This document shows positions 12,758-21,001 of a DNA stretch of 39,455 nucleotides, piece by piece. The position numbers and the translations under genes are program-made. This stretch comes from a virus: IMG/VR virus record IMGVR_UViG_3300047095_000688, positions 1 through 39,455 of that record. The stretch is one strand, 5' to 3'. Under the pieces are notes generated by a model. The model saw only the letters and a list, made by a program, of their open reading frames with translations. It ran no database searches and had not been told where the DNA came from. Positions within the stretch are counted from its first letter, which is position 1, and each line of letters starts with the position of its first letter.

Positions 12758-12995
12758 CTTTTGTCGGTATGCTGCGCAAATGCTCTGGCACCAGATCCAA
12801 CACTTCCTGAGGAGCCATTAAGTCTCCGCCCTCAGGATTAGATTGGCCATAACTAATCATCCATTCTGCTGCTTTTGCTGCCGCTTCGAACGGCTTTAAT
12901 CCACACCGAGCGCCCTGGAATCCACCGCCGAACTTGCCTGATACAGTGGCAATGTAGCCTTCGCCTCGCTTGCTTATGATTACTGTTGATCTCAT
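12750..12995 (-). CDS. Small phage protein of unknown function
   Basis: 81 residues from ATG 12995, with GGGGAT upstream; an in-frame TTG at 13007 is less likely. Sequence MRSTVIISKRGEGYIATVSGKFGGGFQGARCGLKPFEAAAKAAEWMISYG looks like a small alpha/beta fold in which two strands are followed by a helix, as in many phage proteins resembling HicB-type partial folds. No catalytic motif is visible. It overlaps the HTH gene downstream. Confidence 0.6.
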   Translation of the reverse strand: MRSTVIISKRGEGYIATVSGKFGGGFQGARCGLKPFEAAAKAAEWMISYGQSNPEGGDLMAPQEVLDLVPEHLRSIPTKDA

Positions 12996-13043
12996 GTTGA
13001 TCCCCAAAGATAAGGCCGCGCATGGCGGCCTATTGGTTGTTAG

Positions 13044-13154
13044 TTATCCAGCCATTGCGACGATGATCCTATCTTTATAGATGTGTGCAACGTATTCGCT
13101 GTCGTAGATACCTACTTGCACATCTTTGGTGATTGTTTGTTTTGGTGTTGCCAT
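13044..13154 (-). CDS. 36-residue ORF, first gene of the leftward HTH operon
   Basis: ATG 13154 to TAA 13044 encodes MATPKQTITKDVQVGIYDSE... KDRIIVAMAG. AGGGG lies nine bases before the ATG, and a near-consensus promoter is ~90 bp upstream. Length and even composition suggest a genuine small protein. No function is known. A GC-rich hairpin (about 13013-13030) separates it from the next gene. Confidence 0.55.
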   Translation of the reverse strand: MATPKQTITKDVQVGIYDSEYVAHIYKDRIIVAMAG

Positions 13155-13245
13155 GATCTGTTACCCCTATCTTAGTCCCGAGACTTTAGCGGCCTGGAGC
13201 GCTCTTGATATGATCGGCTATCAAGTACCGTACTGCATGAAAATC

Positions 13246-13273
13246 ATTATACGCCCATTGGGCGCAATGTCAA
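13246..13273 (-). promoter_or_regulatory. Near-consensus leftward promoter with palindromic spacer operator
   Basis: Minus strand: TTGACA (13273-13268), 16-bp spacer, TATAAT (13251-13246). Both hexamers are perfect sigma-70 consensus. The spacer holds the 13-bp palindrome CGCCCATTGGGCG (13252-13264), a likely operator. It drives the 13154-12497 genes. Confidence 0.85.
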
Positions 13274-13295
13274 TGTTTTTTTACAAATACTTTTA

Positions 13296-13324
13296 TTGCA
13301 CAAACTCAATAACAAGAGTATCCT
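13296..13324 (+). promoter_or_regulatory. Candidate late promoter (pR'-like)
   Basis: TTGCAC (13296-13301), 17-bp spacer, TATCCT (13319-13324), pointing to the late genes and divergent from the consensus leftward promoter. A terminator lies ~70 bp downstream. Apart from the two promoters, the terminator and hairpins, 13155-13440 holds nothing recognisable. Confidence 0.55.
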
Positions 13325-13393
13325 ATTATTTGTAGAGTGGATTTATTGTAAGCATAACAAATGAATCCCTAAGTAATTCAGCAAGTTAACATC

Positions 13394-13423
13394 AAAAGCC
13401 CAAGCCAAAAACTTGGGCTTTTT
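13394..13423 (+). terminator. Intrinsic terminator just before the late operon
   Basis: AAAGCCCAAG (13395-13404) pairs perfectly with CTTGGGCTTT (13412-13421), with a T run to 13423. It sits between the late promoter and the first late gene, so late expression needs readthrough, as with lambda tR'. Confidence 0.88.
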
Positions 13424-13440
13424 CTATTTCTGGGGGCTAA

Positions 13441-13779
13441 ATGGATGTAAATTCAAACGGCGCTGTTGCGGGATTGCAGGTAGCGACAAATCCGCAGTCG
13501 CTTTTGATGGTGTCCGGGCGCAACGTTTCTGCTACCGATATTCATGTTCAATTGCATGATTCGGCATCGGTTCCGGCGAATGGAGCCACAGCAATCCTTT
13601 CAATAAAAGTTCTGGCGCAAGAAAATTTTAGCATTTCCTATCCGGTGACCGCATTGTCAGTGGGCCGAAAATTCTCAAATGGCGTATACATCTGCTCGTC
13701 GACAACCGATACAACAAAAACATTGAGCGCAACCAATGATATTGCGTTTGATGTGCAATTACATGGGGCTGTGAGATGA
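13441..13779 (+). CDS. Beta-rich late protein, function unknown
   Basis: 112 residues, first late gene, with GGGGG four bases before the ATG. Composition is Ser/Thr/Ala/Val-rich with alternating hydrophobic residues (MVSGRNVSATDIHVQLHDSA, ATAILSIKVLAQENFSISYPVTA), which suggests a beta-sandwich. One cysteine. Similar small proteins in other phages are virion-associated, but no family is recognised. It overlaps the next gene by four bases. Confidence 0.6.
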   Translation: MDVNSNGAVAGLQVATNPQSLLMVSGRNVSATDIHVQLHDSASVPANGATAILSIKVLAQENFSISYPVTALSVGRKFSNGVYICSSTTDTTKTLSATNDIAFDVQLHGAVR

Positions 13780-14498
13780 CCGGGGGGATACAAACTAGCG
13801 GGGGACTGAGATCGCCGAAAATCCTCGGGGAGATAAGCGGCAGCAACCTATCGTATGTAGCTGCAGCGGCAACATTTACGTCTCTGAGTTATGCAAACAA
13901 CGGCGGCAAGGTGCAGCTAAGCTCGGCGGGTGTGCACGGATTAACGACGTCTCCAGCCGTCGGCAACCGAGTGTATGTATCTTGGTCTGGCGGCACGGGC
14001 GTGTCTGGGTTTTATAATATTCTGACGGTAGACACAACGCTCGCTATTACAATCGATCTGACGTACGCAGTTGGCCTCGGTACGCCGACGGTAGCGCTGG
14101 CTGGGACGGGCGCGACGTTGACGGAGACACTAACAGTTTCTGCAAATGCGATGGGCGCGAATGGGCGAATCGAAATTGCGGCGATGGTCGAAGTAGTCGC
14201 ATCGACTAACCAAAAACTAGTCCAGACACTGTTTGGCGGCCCTACATTTAATCTCGTTAATACGTCTGGCGCGACAATTAGCGCCTCAACGATGCGCCAG
14301 TTGATCGCAAATAATAATTCCGCGAGCGCACAAAAATGCAACGGCGTAAATAATTTTGGCAACACGGCCAACGTGTTCGTTACCGGCGCTACAGATACGA
14401 GCCAATCAGTAACGATTGCGTTCAGATTGACTCCGGCTGCCGCAAATGAGCCGATCCGCATAATACATCTAGGAGCAGTGCTCTATGCCAGTAATTAA
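13776..14498 (+). CDS. Beta-rich late protein, possible virion decoration or surface protein
   Basis: 240 residues, rich in Gly, Ala, Thr, Ser and Asn, with no charged clusters. Strand-turn patterns dominate (VGNRVYVSWSGGTGVSGFYNILTVD, GNTANVFVTGATDTSQSVTIAFRL) and the protein ends IRIIHLGAVLYASN. This looks like a virion surface, decoration or fibre-tip domain rather than an enzyme. No family is recognised. It overlaps the genes on both sides. Confidence 0.6.
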   Translation: MTGGIQTSGGLRSPKILGEISGSNLSYVAAAATFTSLSYANNGGKVQLSSAGVHGLTTSPAVGNRVYVSWSGGTGVSGFYNILTVDTTLAITIDLTYAVGLGTPTVALAGTGATLTETLTVSANAMGANGRIEIAAMVEVVASTNQKLVQTLFGGPTFNLVNTSGATISASTMRQLIANNNSASAQKCNGVNNFGNTANVFVTGATDTSQSVTIAFRLTPAAANEPIRIIHLGAVLYASN

Positions 14499-14652
14499 TT
14501 TTCCGCAATTGACCGATGCTGTCTACGAACAATTTCCACGCGCCGTGCCGGCAGCGGATCTTGCGCAAATAAATATCAATGCAGACGGATCGGTAACAGT
14601 CAAAACCGGCACGGATCGCGACGATCTTGAGCAACCGCAGGGGCAGGTTTAA
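14485..14652 (+). CDS. Small late protein, function unknown
   Basis: 55 residues (MPVINFPQLTDAVYEQFPRAVP... GTDRDDLEQPQGQV), acidic. AGGAG lies upstream at nine bases, and the start overlaps the previous gene. No domain is visible. It may be structural, given its position between the beta-rich protein and the lysis genes. Confidence 0.6.
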   Translation: MPVINFPQLTDAVYEQFPRAVPAADLAQININADGSVTVKTGTDRDDLEQPQGQV

Positions 14653-14666
14653 AACATGCTGAGTGT

Positions 14667-14993
14667 ATGAGTATGCCAGAAAAAGATCCGACTAATTGGA
14701 CGTTGGCGACGTGGGCGCTTGGTTTTTTGATGGCAGTAAGCGGCGGTATAGTTAATTGGTATGCGCGAGTTAAACGTGGGCACACGAAAGCGTTCAATGT
14801 CATCGAATTGGCTGGAGAGGTGCTTACGAGCGGATTTGTCGGAATGATTGTTTTTATGGCGCTCAATGCGCTGGATCAGCCAATTGGGTTGTGCGCCGCA
14901 GCGGCTGGCGTCGGTGGACATATGGCAACCAGATTATTATTTGCAATTGAAAATGTTTTGGAGTCTAGGCTAAAAAGGATGGAGAAGAAATGA
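14667..14993 (+). CDS. Holin, LydA/phage-holin-3 type
   Basis: 108 residues. The N-terminus MPEKDPTNWTLATWALGFLMAVSGGIVNW and the body VKRGHTKAFNVIELAGEVLTSGFVGMIVFMALNAL...LCAAAAGVGGHMATRLLF match the LydA-like holin family. Three membrane helices are predicted (about 14-32, 50-70, 75-95). It forms inner-membrane lesions that trigger lysis. It is the first gene of the lysis cassette. ATG 14667 and 14673 are both possible starts and might form a dual-start holin/antiholin pair. Confidence 0.85.
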   Translation: MSMPEKDPTNWTLATWALGFLMAVSGGIVNWYARVKRGHTKAFNVIELAGEVLTSGFVGMIVFMALNALDQPIGLCAAAAGVGGHMATRLLFAIENVLESRLKRMEKK

Positions 14994-15202
14994 GAAAGAT
15001 AATTTTGATGTTTGCGATGGTTTTTTTGCTTGCCGGATGTTGGGATGGTGTGAAGGAATTGAATGAGAAATACTGCGCAGAAACGAACGCGGCAAAACGT
15101 GAATTGCTGTTGAAAGCGATCCGTTTGAAATTCTCTGATTATCCTGACGGCGGCTTATGTACGATCGAAGACAAGATCAAGGTCGTGATCGGGCAAAGAT
15201 GA
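14990..15202 (+). CDS. Small lipoprotein of the lysis cassette
   Basis: 70 residues with a lipoprotein signal peptide: MRKIILMFAMVFLLAGCW, lipobox LAGC with Cys at 17. The mature part is charged and short, with two further cysteines. It overlaps the holin stop by four bases and the next start by four. In a lysis cassette it could be an outer-membrane spanin component, but it lacks the proline-rich body of Rz1, so this is not established. Confidence 0.68.
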   Translation: MRKIILMFAMVFLLAGCWDGVKELNEKYCAETNAAKRELLLKAIRLKFSDYPDGGLCTIEDKIKVVIGQR

Positions 15203-15603
15203 TGGGTAAATTTCAGTCGACGTTGCGTGTCGAGAAACTCGGGGAGCGCGAATGGCAGTTGCTCGAGCCGTTGATTTATAAATCGGACAATATCGGATTG
15301 ATTGTTGTTGACGCCGGGTTTGTGACAAATTTTGCGTCAGTGCCTAGATTACCATTTATGTACCTGCTATTTGGTGGCGTCGGAGACGAAGCAGCGACGC
15401 TGCACGATTGGCTATATCGTGAAGAGCACACACAATCGACTGGCAGCGGTGTCAAGATCGACCGAAAAACAGCAGATAAGGTTCTGCGCGGCGTGATTAT
15501 AGAGTGCCTGACGCAAGATGGCATCGGTTTGTTTCGCGCCAAAGCAACAGCCTGGGCGATGTGGGCAGGCGTGCGCCTTGGCGGGGCATCGCATTGGGAG
15601 TAA
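15199..15603 (+). CDS. DUF1353 phage protein
   Basis: 134 residues. GLIVVDAGFVTNFASVPRLPFMYLLFGGVGDEAATLHDWLYREE is the hallmark of DUF1353, small phage proteins near lysis genes; the family function is not firmly known. Two ATGs in a row (15199, 15202) are possible starts. It overlaps the lipoprotein gene by four bases and ends three bases before the HNH gene. Confidence 0.82.
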   Translation: MMGKFQSTLRVEKLGEREWQLLEPLIYKSDNIGLIVVDAGFVTNFASVPRLPFMYLLFGGVGDEAATLHDWLYREEHTQSTGSGVKIDRKTADKVLRGVIIECLTQDGIGLFRAKATAWAMWAGVRLGGASHWE

Positions 15604-15605
15604 AC

Positions 15606-15935
15606 GTGTCGACAAAACTGATTTTTATATGCATGTTGTCAGTGATATGTTTATCGAGCAGTGCTATTGCTCAGAATGACATTCGATATTGCGGCGATCC
15701 GCAACGAGCAGCGTCCGGGAAAATCAAGCGAAGCGCAGCGGTGTTGCGAGATTTTGAGAGCATGTATCCACTTCCCGCCGGATATAAGCGCAGCGAGTGG
15801 CAAATCGATCATGTAATACCGCTTGCCGTTGGCGGATGCGATGCGCTGCATAATTTGCAATGGTTACCGAAAGTGATCAAAACGTGTGCGGAAGATCATT
15901 GCAAGGATCGATTCGAGAGAATTATCTATAAATGA
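15606..15935 (+). CDS. Exported HNH endonuclease in the lysis cassette
   Basis: 109 residues from GTG 15606, chosen because GGGAG lies five bases upstream. The N-terminus is a Sec signal peptide (VSTKLIFICMLSVICLSSSAIAQ, cleavage near AIA-Q). The mature domain carries an HNH pattern: WQIDHVIPLAVGGCDALHNLQWLP, followed by cysteines. The enzyme should cut DNA in the periplasm or outside the cell. It may degrade host DNA at lysis, reduce lysate viscosity or attack superinfecting DNA. It overlaps the endolysin start by four bases. Confidence 0.8.
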   Translation: MSTKLIFICMLSVICLSSSAIAQNDIRYCGDPQRAASGKIKRSAAVLRDFESMYPLPAGYKRSEWQIDHVIPLAVGGCDALHNLQWLPKVIKTCAEDHCKDRFERIIYK

Positions 15936-16537
15936 TAAATTACACCGCGCTTAAATCCGCCCTGCCAGCAGCGGCATTCGATAATCTGGAGTCGTGCGCA
16001 ACGCGATTTCAGATTAATACTCCGCTGCGGATGGCGCACTTTCTCGCTCAATGCGCGCACGAGTCAGGCGGGTTCCGGCGGACAACAGAGAATCTAAATT
16101 ACTCCGTAGATGGGTTGCTAAAAACATTTAAAAAATACTTTAACGAGGATACGGCACAGAAGTATGCGCATCATCCTGTTGCGATTGCGTCACATGTTTA
16201 CGCAAATCGCATGGGAAATGGCGACGAAGAATCGCAAGAAGGCTGGATTTATCGGGGGCGCGGGTATATACAGCTCACCGGAAAGGATAATTACACCGCG
16301 TTTGATTTGATCGCGCCGGAAAACATTGTGGCAAATCCTGATTTGGTGGCGACACAATATCCATTGTTGTCTGCGGCGTGGTTTTGGGATTCGCGCAAAT
16401 TGAATCAGATTGCAGATCAGGGCGCAACCGAAAATGAGATCGCAGCAATAACAAAAAAAATAAATGGCGGCATGAATGGGATTGCTGAGCGAACAGAGTG
16501 GTTTTATAGGTTTTATGGGTTGCTGGCGACTCAATGA
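15932..16537 (+). CDS. Endolysin, glycoside hydrolase family 19
   Basis: 201 residues of the GH19 chitinase/lysozyme family. The catalytic region AHFLAQCAHESGGFRRTTENLNYS holds the first glutamate in HESGG and the second in TEN. YRGRGYIQLTGKDNY and KKINGG are family signatures. It cleaves peptidoglycan between N-acetyl sugars. No signal peptide is present, so it depends on the holin for release. It overlaps the terminase small subunit start by four bases. Confidence 0.94.
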   Translation: MINYTALKSALPAAAFDNLESCATRFQINTPLRMAHFLAQCAHESGGFRRTTENLNYSVDGLLKTFKKYFNEDTAQKYAHHPVAIASHVYANRMGNGDEESQEGWIYRGRGYIQLTGKDNYTAFDLIAPENIVANPDLVATQYPLLSAAWFWDSRKLNQIADQGATENEIAAITKKINGGMNGIAERTEWFYRFYGLLATQ

Positions 16538-17118
16538 AAGAGACTGAGATTATTGATTGGGCGGCGGTGGAAGCAGACTATCGTCCAAATAAATTGTCTC
16601 TCAGAGAGATTGGTAAGAAGCACGGGTGCACCGAAGGGGCGATAAGAAAGAGAGCCAAGAAAGAAGGATGGGTCAGAGATTTATCAGAAAAGATTAAAAA
16701 CAAGGCCGATGATCTGGTACGCAGAGAGGCGGTACGCAGCAGTACGCAGAATGAGAGCGATATTGTTAATGCGAACGCATTAAATAGCGCGACGATACAA
16801 ATCAATGAGCGCGAGGACGTAACAAAAGCCAGAGCGATAGCCATGACTCTATTGAGCGAGCTTGAGAGCCAGGTAACGAGCACAGAGCTGTACGAAAATC
16901 TCGGCGAGTTATTGCAGTCACAGGACGAAAAAACGCCAGCTAAATTGAATGACCTTTATCAGAAAGTGATCTCGTTTCCGGGCCGGGTCGACGGCATGAA
17001 AAAACTCAGCGATGCTTTGAAAACCCTGATTGATTTAGAGCGCAAGGTTTATAAGATCGATGATGTGGATTCTGAGAAATCAAGCCAAAAAGTGTTTGTT
17101 GAAGTCAGTTTCGAATGA
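16534..17118 (+). CDS. terS: Terminase small subunit
   Basis: 194 residues. The N-terminal HTH (NKLSLREIGKKHGCTEGAIRKRAKKEGWVRDL) recognises packaging DNA, as in other small terminases; the middle is a helical oligomerisation region and the C-terminus binds the large subunit. The end overlaps the large-subunit start by four bases. Length and layout are normal. Confidence 0.9.
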   Translation: MKETEIIDWAAVEADYRPNKLSLREIGKKHGCTEGAIRKRAKKEGWVRDLSEKIKNKADDLVRREAVRSSTQNESDIVNANALNSATIQINEREDVTKARAIAMTLLSELESQVTSTELYENLGELLQSQDEKTPAKLNDLYQKVISFPGRVDGMKKLSDALKTLIDLERKVYKIDDVDSEKSSQKVFVEVSFE

Positions 17119-18407
17119 GCGACGATATAAAGAGAGTTTCTGCTAAATTCCCTAAGAAGCTCGATTTCTTGTTCCGTCCCAGCAGATACAAGGTTGCGTA
17201 CGGTGGCAGGGGATCTGCTAAAAGTTGGTCATTCGCAAGGGCGTTATTGATTCAAGGCGCAGACAGGCCGCTTCGCATTTTATGCACACGAGAAGTGCAA
17301 AAGTCGATTAAAGATTCTGTCCATAAATTGTTGCAGGATCAAATTGAAGCGCTTGGTTTGGGCGGGAAATATCAGGTTCTGGATACTGAAATACGAGGGC
17401 ATTTAGGTACTGAATTTATATTTGCCGGGCTTTCGAATCAGACCAGAGAGTCGATGAAATCCTATGAGGGTATCGATATTGTGTGGGCTGAAGAGGCGCA
17501 CGCTATCAGCAAATCGTCGTGGGATATATTAATCCCGACTATTCGCAAAGATGGCTCGGAAATATGGATTAGTTTTAATCCGGAATTGGATACAGATGAA
17601 ACGTATTTGAGATTTGTTGTTAATCCTCCGCCGAATTGTATTTCTGCTCTGGTTAATTATAGTCATAATCCGTGGTTCCCCGAAGTTCTGGAACAAGAGC
17701 GGCAGCATTGTAAATTAGTTAATCCGGACGATTACGAAACAATATGGGAGGGGAAATGTCGCGCTGCAGTTGTTGGGGCGATTTATGCCAAAGAGGTTGA
17801 GTTGGCGGCACGCGAGGGGCGTATCTGCAACGTTCCGTACAATCCTATGCTAAAAGTTCACGCGGTTTGGGATTTGGGCTGGAACGATTCAATGTTTATT
17901 ATTTTGGCGCAGAAAATACGCTCGGAAATTGCAATCATTGAGGTGATTGAGGATAGCCATAAAACACTGGATTGGTATGTTGGGGAATTGCAGAACAGGC
18001 GATATAACTGGGGTTATGATTATCTGCCGCACGATGCCGAGCATGGGAACTATCAGACGGGTTTGAGTGCAAAGAAAATTATAGAAAACTTCGGCAGAAA
18101 AACAAAGATCGTACAAAATATTGGCGTCGAAGAGGGTATAAAAATCACCCGCATGGCATTCCGGCAAATGGTATTTGATCGCAACAAAGCCGCTCGATTG
18201 TTAGAGTGCGCGAAAAGGTACAAGCGCTTTATCAGTAAAAATGGCGAGCCTGGATCGCCGGTGCATGATGAATATTCGCATGGCGCGGATACACTTCGTT
18301 ATTTGGCGTTGGTAGCGGATCAAATGACGAATGAAGATGAAAGTAAAGGCACTTATTTTAGAAATTTCAACACATTCAAACCGACAGTAATTGGATTTGG
18401 CGGCTAA
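17115..18407 (+). CDS. terL: Terminase large subunit, PBSX/Terminase_3 type
   Basis: 430 residues. Walker A GGRGSAKS (about 30-37) and Walker B DIVWAEEAH (about 121-129) form the packaging ATPase; the nuclease half carries WDLGWNDSMFI and YLPHDAEHGN acidic residues, and a later HDEYSHGADTLRY. It cuts concatemers and pumps DNA through the portal. Family PBSX/Terminase_3 often packages headful style. The 43 bp to the portal gene hold no other feature. Confidence 0.95.
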   Translation: MSDDIKRVSAKFPKKLDFLFRPSRYKVAYGGRGSAKSWSFARALLIQGADRPLRILCTREVQKSIKDSVHKLLQDQIEALGLGGKYQVLDTEIRGHLGTEFIFAGLSNQTRESMKSYEGIDIVWAEEAHAISKSSWDILIPTIRKDGSEIWISFNPELDTDETYLRFVVNPPPNCISALVNYSHNPWFPEVLEQERQHCKLVNPDDYETIWEGKCRAAVVGAIYAKEVELAAREGRICNVPYNPMLKVHAVWDLGWNDSMFIILAQKIRSEIAIIEVIEDSHKTLDWYVGELQNRRYNWGYDYLPHDAEHGNYQTGLSAKKIIENFGRKTKIVQNIGVEEGIKITRMAFRQMVFDRNKAARLLECAKRYKRFISKNGEPGSPVHDEYSHGADTLRYLALVADQMTNEDESKGTYFRNFNTFKPTVIGFGG

Positions 18408-18450
18408 GTGATTATTAATTGATACATAAACCTGGAATAAATTCAAGATA

Positions 18451-20700
18451 ATGCAAATTTCCGAAGATCAAGTTGCTGATGATATGCGGTCTATTATTGA
18501 GGCCGTAAAGGATCTCAAGGAAAAGAAGCGCGAGCGTGATCAAGAGAGGTTTGATGCATTATGCAAACTCATATCAGGGAAGCGCGATGAGGCTGTTAGG
18601 GCAGTCAAGGCCTCTGGGATCGAGGCTATACGTCGGGAAGACGATGAATATTACGAGGGAATCGATGAATATAACAGAAAAAATATCCGATTAAACAAAC
18701 CGGCGTCGCCAGATGGGCCATTAAGCTACGAAGCAGCTAAGAATAATGACACGCAATGTACTGCGTTTTTTAATATAACGCGGCAGTTCGTTGACGCTGC
18801 CTCTGCTCGTTGCGGCGATATCCTTCTGAGTGACTGGAATTGGGGGGTGAAGAAATCTCCGATATCCGATGATCCGGCGGGTCAGAATAAATCACTAGAG
18901 GCGGCAGCGAATGAAGCCATTGCTGCTAATAAAGTCAGGAAAGGAGAGCAAAGATTAAAAGATTGGCTGGTTGAGGCTGGATACAATAAAGAATACCGGA
19001 AAGCATTAGAATCGGCGGCCAGAATTGGCACGGGAATTCTGAAAGGCCCGTATCCTGTTGTGAAAACATCTAAAGCGATCATCAACGGTCAGGTAGTAAC
19101 CGAACGGAAGATTGTCCCGGCAACTAAAGCGATCGATCCTAATAATTTTTTCCCGGATATGAATTGCGGAGATGATATTCAGAAGGGCGACTATGTATTT
19201 GAGCGTGATTACCTTACCTACAAACAGTTATCGGATCTTAGATTAACCGATGATTATATCAATGATGCTATTGATAAGGTTTTGAAAGAAGGCCCTGGGC
19301 GCAAGTATTCGGAACAAAAAAAAGAACATTCGGAGAGCGATTTATTTGAAATATGGTATTTCACCGGCAATATCGATGTTGCCGATCTGGATCTAATGGA
19401 TGATCGGTATCAAAGAGATATTGAATTAAACCAAAACGAAGATGGTGTATTTGAGATATGCGGTTGTGATGAGACTGAGAGAGGTAAAGAATTTGTTTCT
19501 ATGGTTGTTGCAATCGTCAATGACACAGTTATCAAAGGGCATTTAAACCCTCTTGAGGATGGATCATATCCGTATGATGTGCTGGTTTGGCAGCGTGTGG
19601 CAGGCTGTCCTTTTGGGATAGGTGTCAGCAGGCAAGGTAGAGTGCCCCAACAATTGTTATTATCCGCAGGACGCAATCTGGTCGACAACATGGGGCTTTC
19701 TGCAATGCCTATGCTCGCCATGAGTAGGACAGGTGTTTCCCCTGTAGACGGGCAATGGGAAATCAAGAAAGGGAAAGCGTGGTGGATAAATAGCGAAGAA
19801 ATTAAATCTCTTCAAGAAGCGATTCAGACATTGCAAATACCGTCGTTGCAAGAAGAGCTAATGAATATCATGATATTCGCTGGAAAACTGTTCGAGGATG
19901 CCACTGGTGTTAATTCTCTATTGCAGGGTCAACAAGGCGCAGCACCGGATACTGTTGGCGGGATGGAGTTGCTGCACAAAAACGCATCCGCCCTTCTCAG
20001 GCGTATAGCCAGATTATGCGATGAAAGCACTGAATCACATATACGACGCTATTACGATTGGCTTTTGTTGTATGGAGAAGATGATGAGAAAGGCGATTTT
20101 GAAATCGAAGCAATCGGCTCTTCTATCCTGGTTGAAAGAGAGATTGACGCAATGCAGGCGCAGGTGTTATTGAATTATGCGGCCGATCCTGCTTACAAGC
20201 TTTCTAAATCTAAGATTATGTCCAAGATCGTCAAGTCATGGGGCTGGGAGCCTGACGAAGTATCTATGGACGAAAACGAACGGCAGCAACTTACCAAAGA
20301 ACAATCTAACATCGATCCACGGCTGGCGGCAGAAAAGATTAAGTCCGATACTGCGTTGCAAATAGCGGATAAGCGCGCCCAAGTCGATGTTATGAGGCTA
20401 AAGAAAGATGTCGATAGAGACGCATTATTTGCACAGGGAGTTACTGAGCGCAATCAAATAACGTACCAGGCACACATTGAAGAATTGCGACTCAAACGAG
20501 AGTTGGCGATGTTTGAATATGCAAATCGTGAGAAAACGAATTTGGATAGCATCAAAGCGAAATTGGCAGATACCAGCATAAAAGTGAATGCTCAGAAACA
20601 ATTGGCGGCACAAGACGATGCCGCTCCGGCAAAGCAAATGCTTACGCCACCGACTGAGCCGCCGCAGCATGCGCGTGATGGGATGGCATATCAAGAATGA
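18451..20700 (+). CDS. P22-type portal protein
   Basis: 749 residues, close to P22 gp1 (725). The N-terminus is helical and charged, followed by the crown and core (INGQVVTERKIVPATKAIDPNNFFPDMNCGDDIQKGDYVFERDYLTYKQL; QGRVPQQLLLSAGRNLVDN). The long C-terminal helix rich in Ala, Gln, Lys and Glu (about residues 600-720) matches the P22 barrel region. It forms the dodecamer through which DNA enters and leaves. A terminator follows. Confidence 0.9.
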   Translation: MQISEDQVADDMRSIIEAVKDLKEKKRERDQERFDALCKLISGKRDEAVRAVKASGIEAIRREDDEYYEGIDEYNRKNIRLNKPASPDGPLSYEAAKNNDTQCTAFFNITRQFVDAASARCGDILLSDWNWGVKKSPISDDPAGQNKSLEAAANEAIAANKVRKGEQRLKDWLVEAGYNKEYRKALESAARIGTGILKGPYPVVKTSKAIINGQVVTERKIVPATKAIDPNNFFPDMNCGDDIQKGDYVFERDYLTYKQLSDLRLTDDYINDAIDKVLKEGPGRKYSEQKKEHSESDLFEIWYFTGNIDVADLDLMDDRYQRDIELNQNEDGVFEICGCDETERGKEFVSMVVAIVNDTVIKGHLNPLEDGSYPYDVLVWQRVAGCPFGIGVSRQGRVPQQLLLSAGRNLVDNMGLSAMPMLAMSRTGVSPVDGQWEIKKGKAWWINSEEIKSLQEAIQTLQIPSLQEELMNIMIFAGKLFEDATGVNSLLQGQQGAAPDTVGGMELLHKNASALLRRIARLCDESTESHIRRYYDWLLLYGEDDEKGDFEIEAIGSSILVEREIDAMQAQVLLNYAADPAYKLSKSKIMSKIVKSWGWEPDEVSMDENERQQLTKEQSNIDPRLAAEKIKSDTALQIADKRAQVDVMRLKKDVDRDALFAQGVTERNQITYQAHIEELRLKRELAMFEYANREKTNLDSIKAKLADTSIKVNAQKQLAAQDDAAPAKQMLTPPTEPPQHARDGMAYQE

Positions 20701-20723
20701 GAATAGAAAAGCTTACAAACCCA

Positions 20724-20746
20724 AGCCCGCCTAGTGCGGGCTTTTT
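20724..20746 (+). terminator. Terminator after the portal gene
   Basis: AGCCCGC, loop CTAGT, GCGGGCT, then a T run. The core CCCGCCTAGTGCGGG recurs twice at 33047-33095. Confidence 0.8.
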
Positions 20747-20758
20747 ATTGCTTTGAAT

Positions 20759-20968
20759 ATGTCTGAAATAATTCAACCGCCGGAGGATTTCTCGCTAACT
20801 GACAGCGAGAGGAATTCGCAAGTATGGAAGAAGTTGAAGAGGTATTTGGAAGAAGCGAACGAATCGGATCGCAAAAAAAATGACTCAATGAGTCTTGGCA
20901 ATAAACAAACGCGGAATTTAAGGGCAATGATTGCGGCAAGAAAGTCATTGCTCCAACTGGATCGATAA
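20759..20968 (+). CDS. Small charged late protein, function unknown
   Basis: 69 residues from ATG 20759; a TTG at 20753 is possible. Highly charged and helical (SERNSQVWKKLKRYLEEANESDRKKND... RNLRAMIAARKSLLQL). It lies between the portal terminator and the scaffold. It could be a head accessory or scaffold-associated protein. No ribosome-binding site is obvious. Confidence 0.6.
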   Translation: MSEIIQPPEDFSLTDSERNSQVWKKLKRYLEEANESDRKKNDSMSLGNKQTRNLRAMIAARKSLLQLDR

Positions 20969-21001
20969 CAACTGACCGAGAGGCCAAAGGGTAGAACCAC
21001 C

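Noticed and set aside
13126-13335. Rightward 69-residue ORF across the late promoter region
   Set aside because: It covers two promoters and the palindrome, has no ribosome-binding site and overlaps the leftward 36-residue gene.
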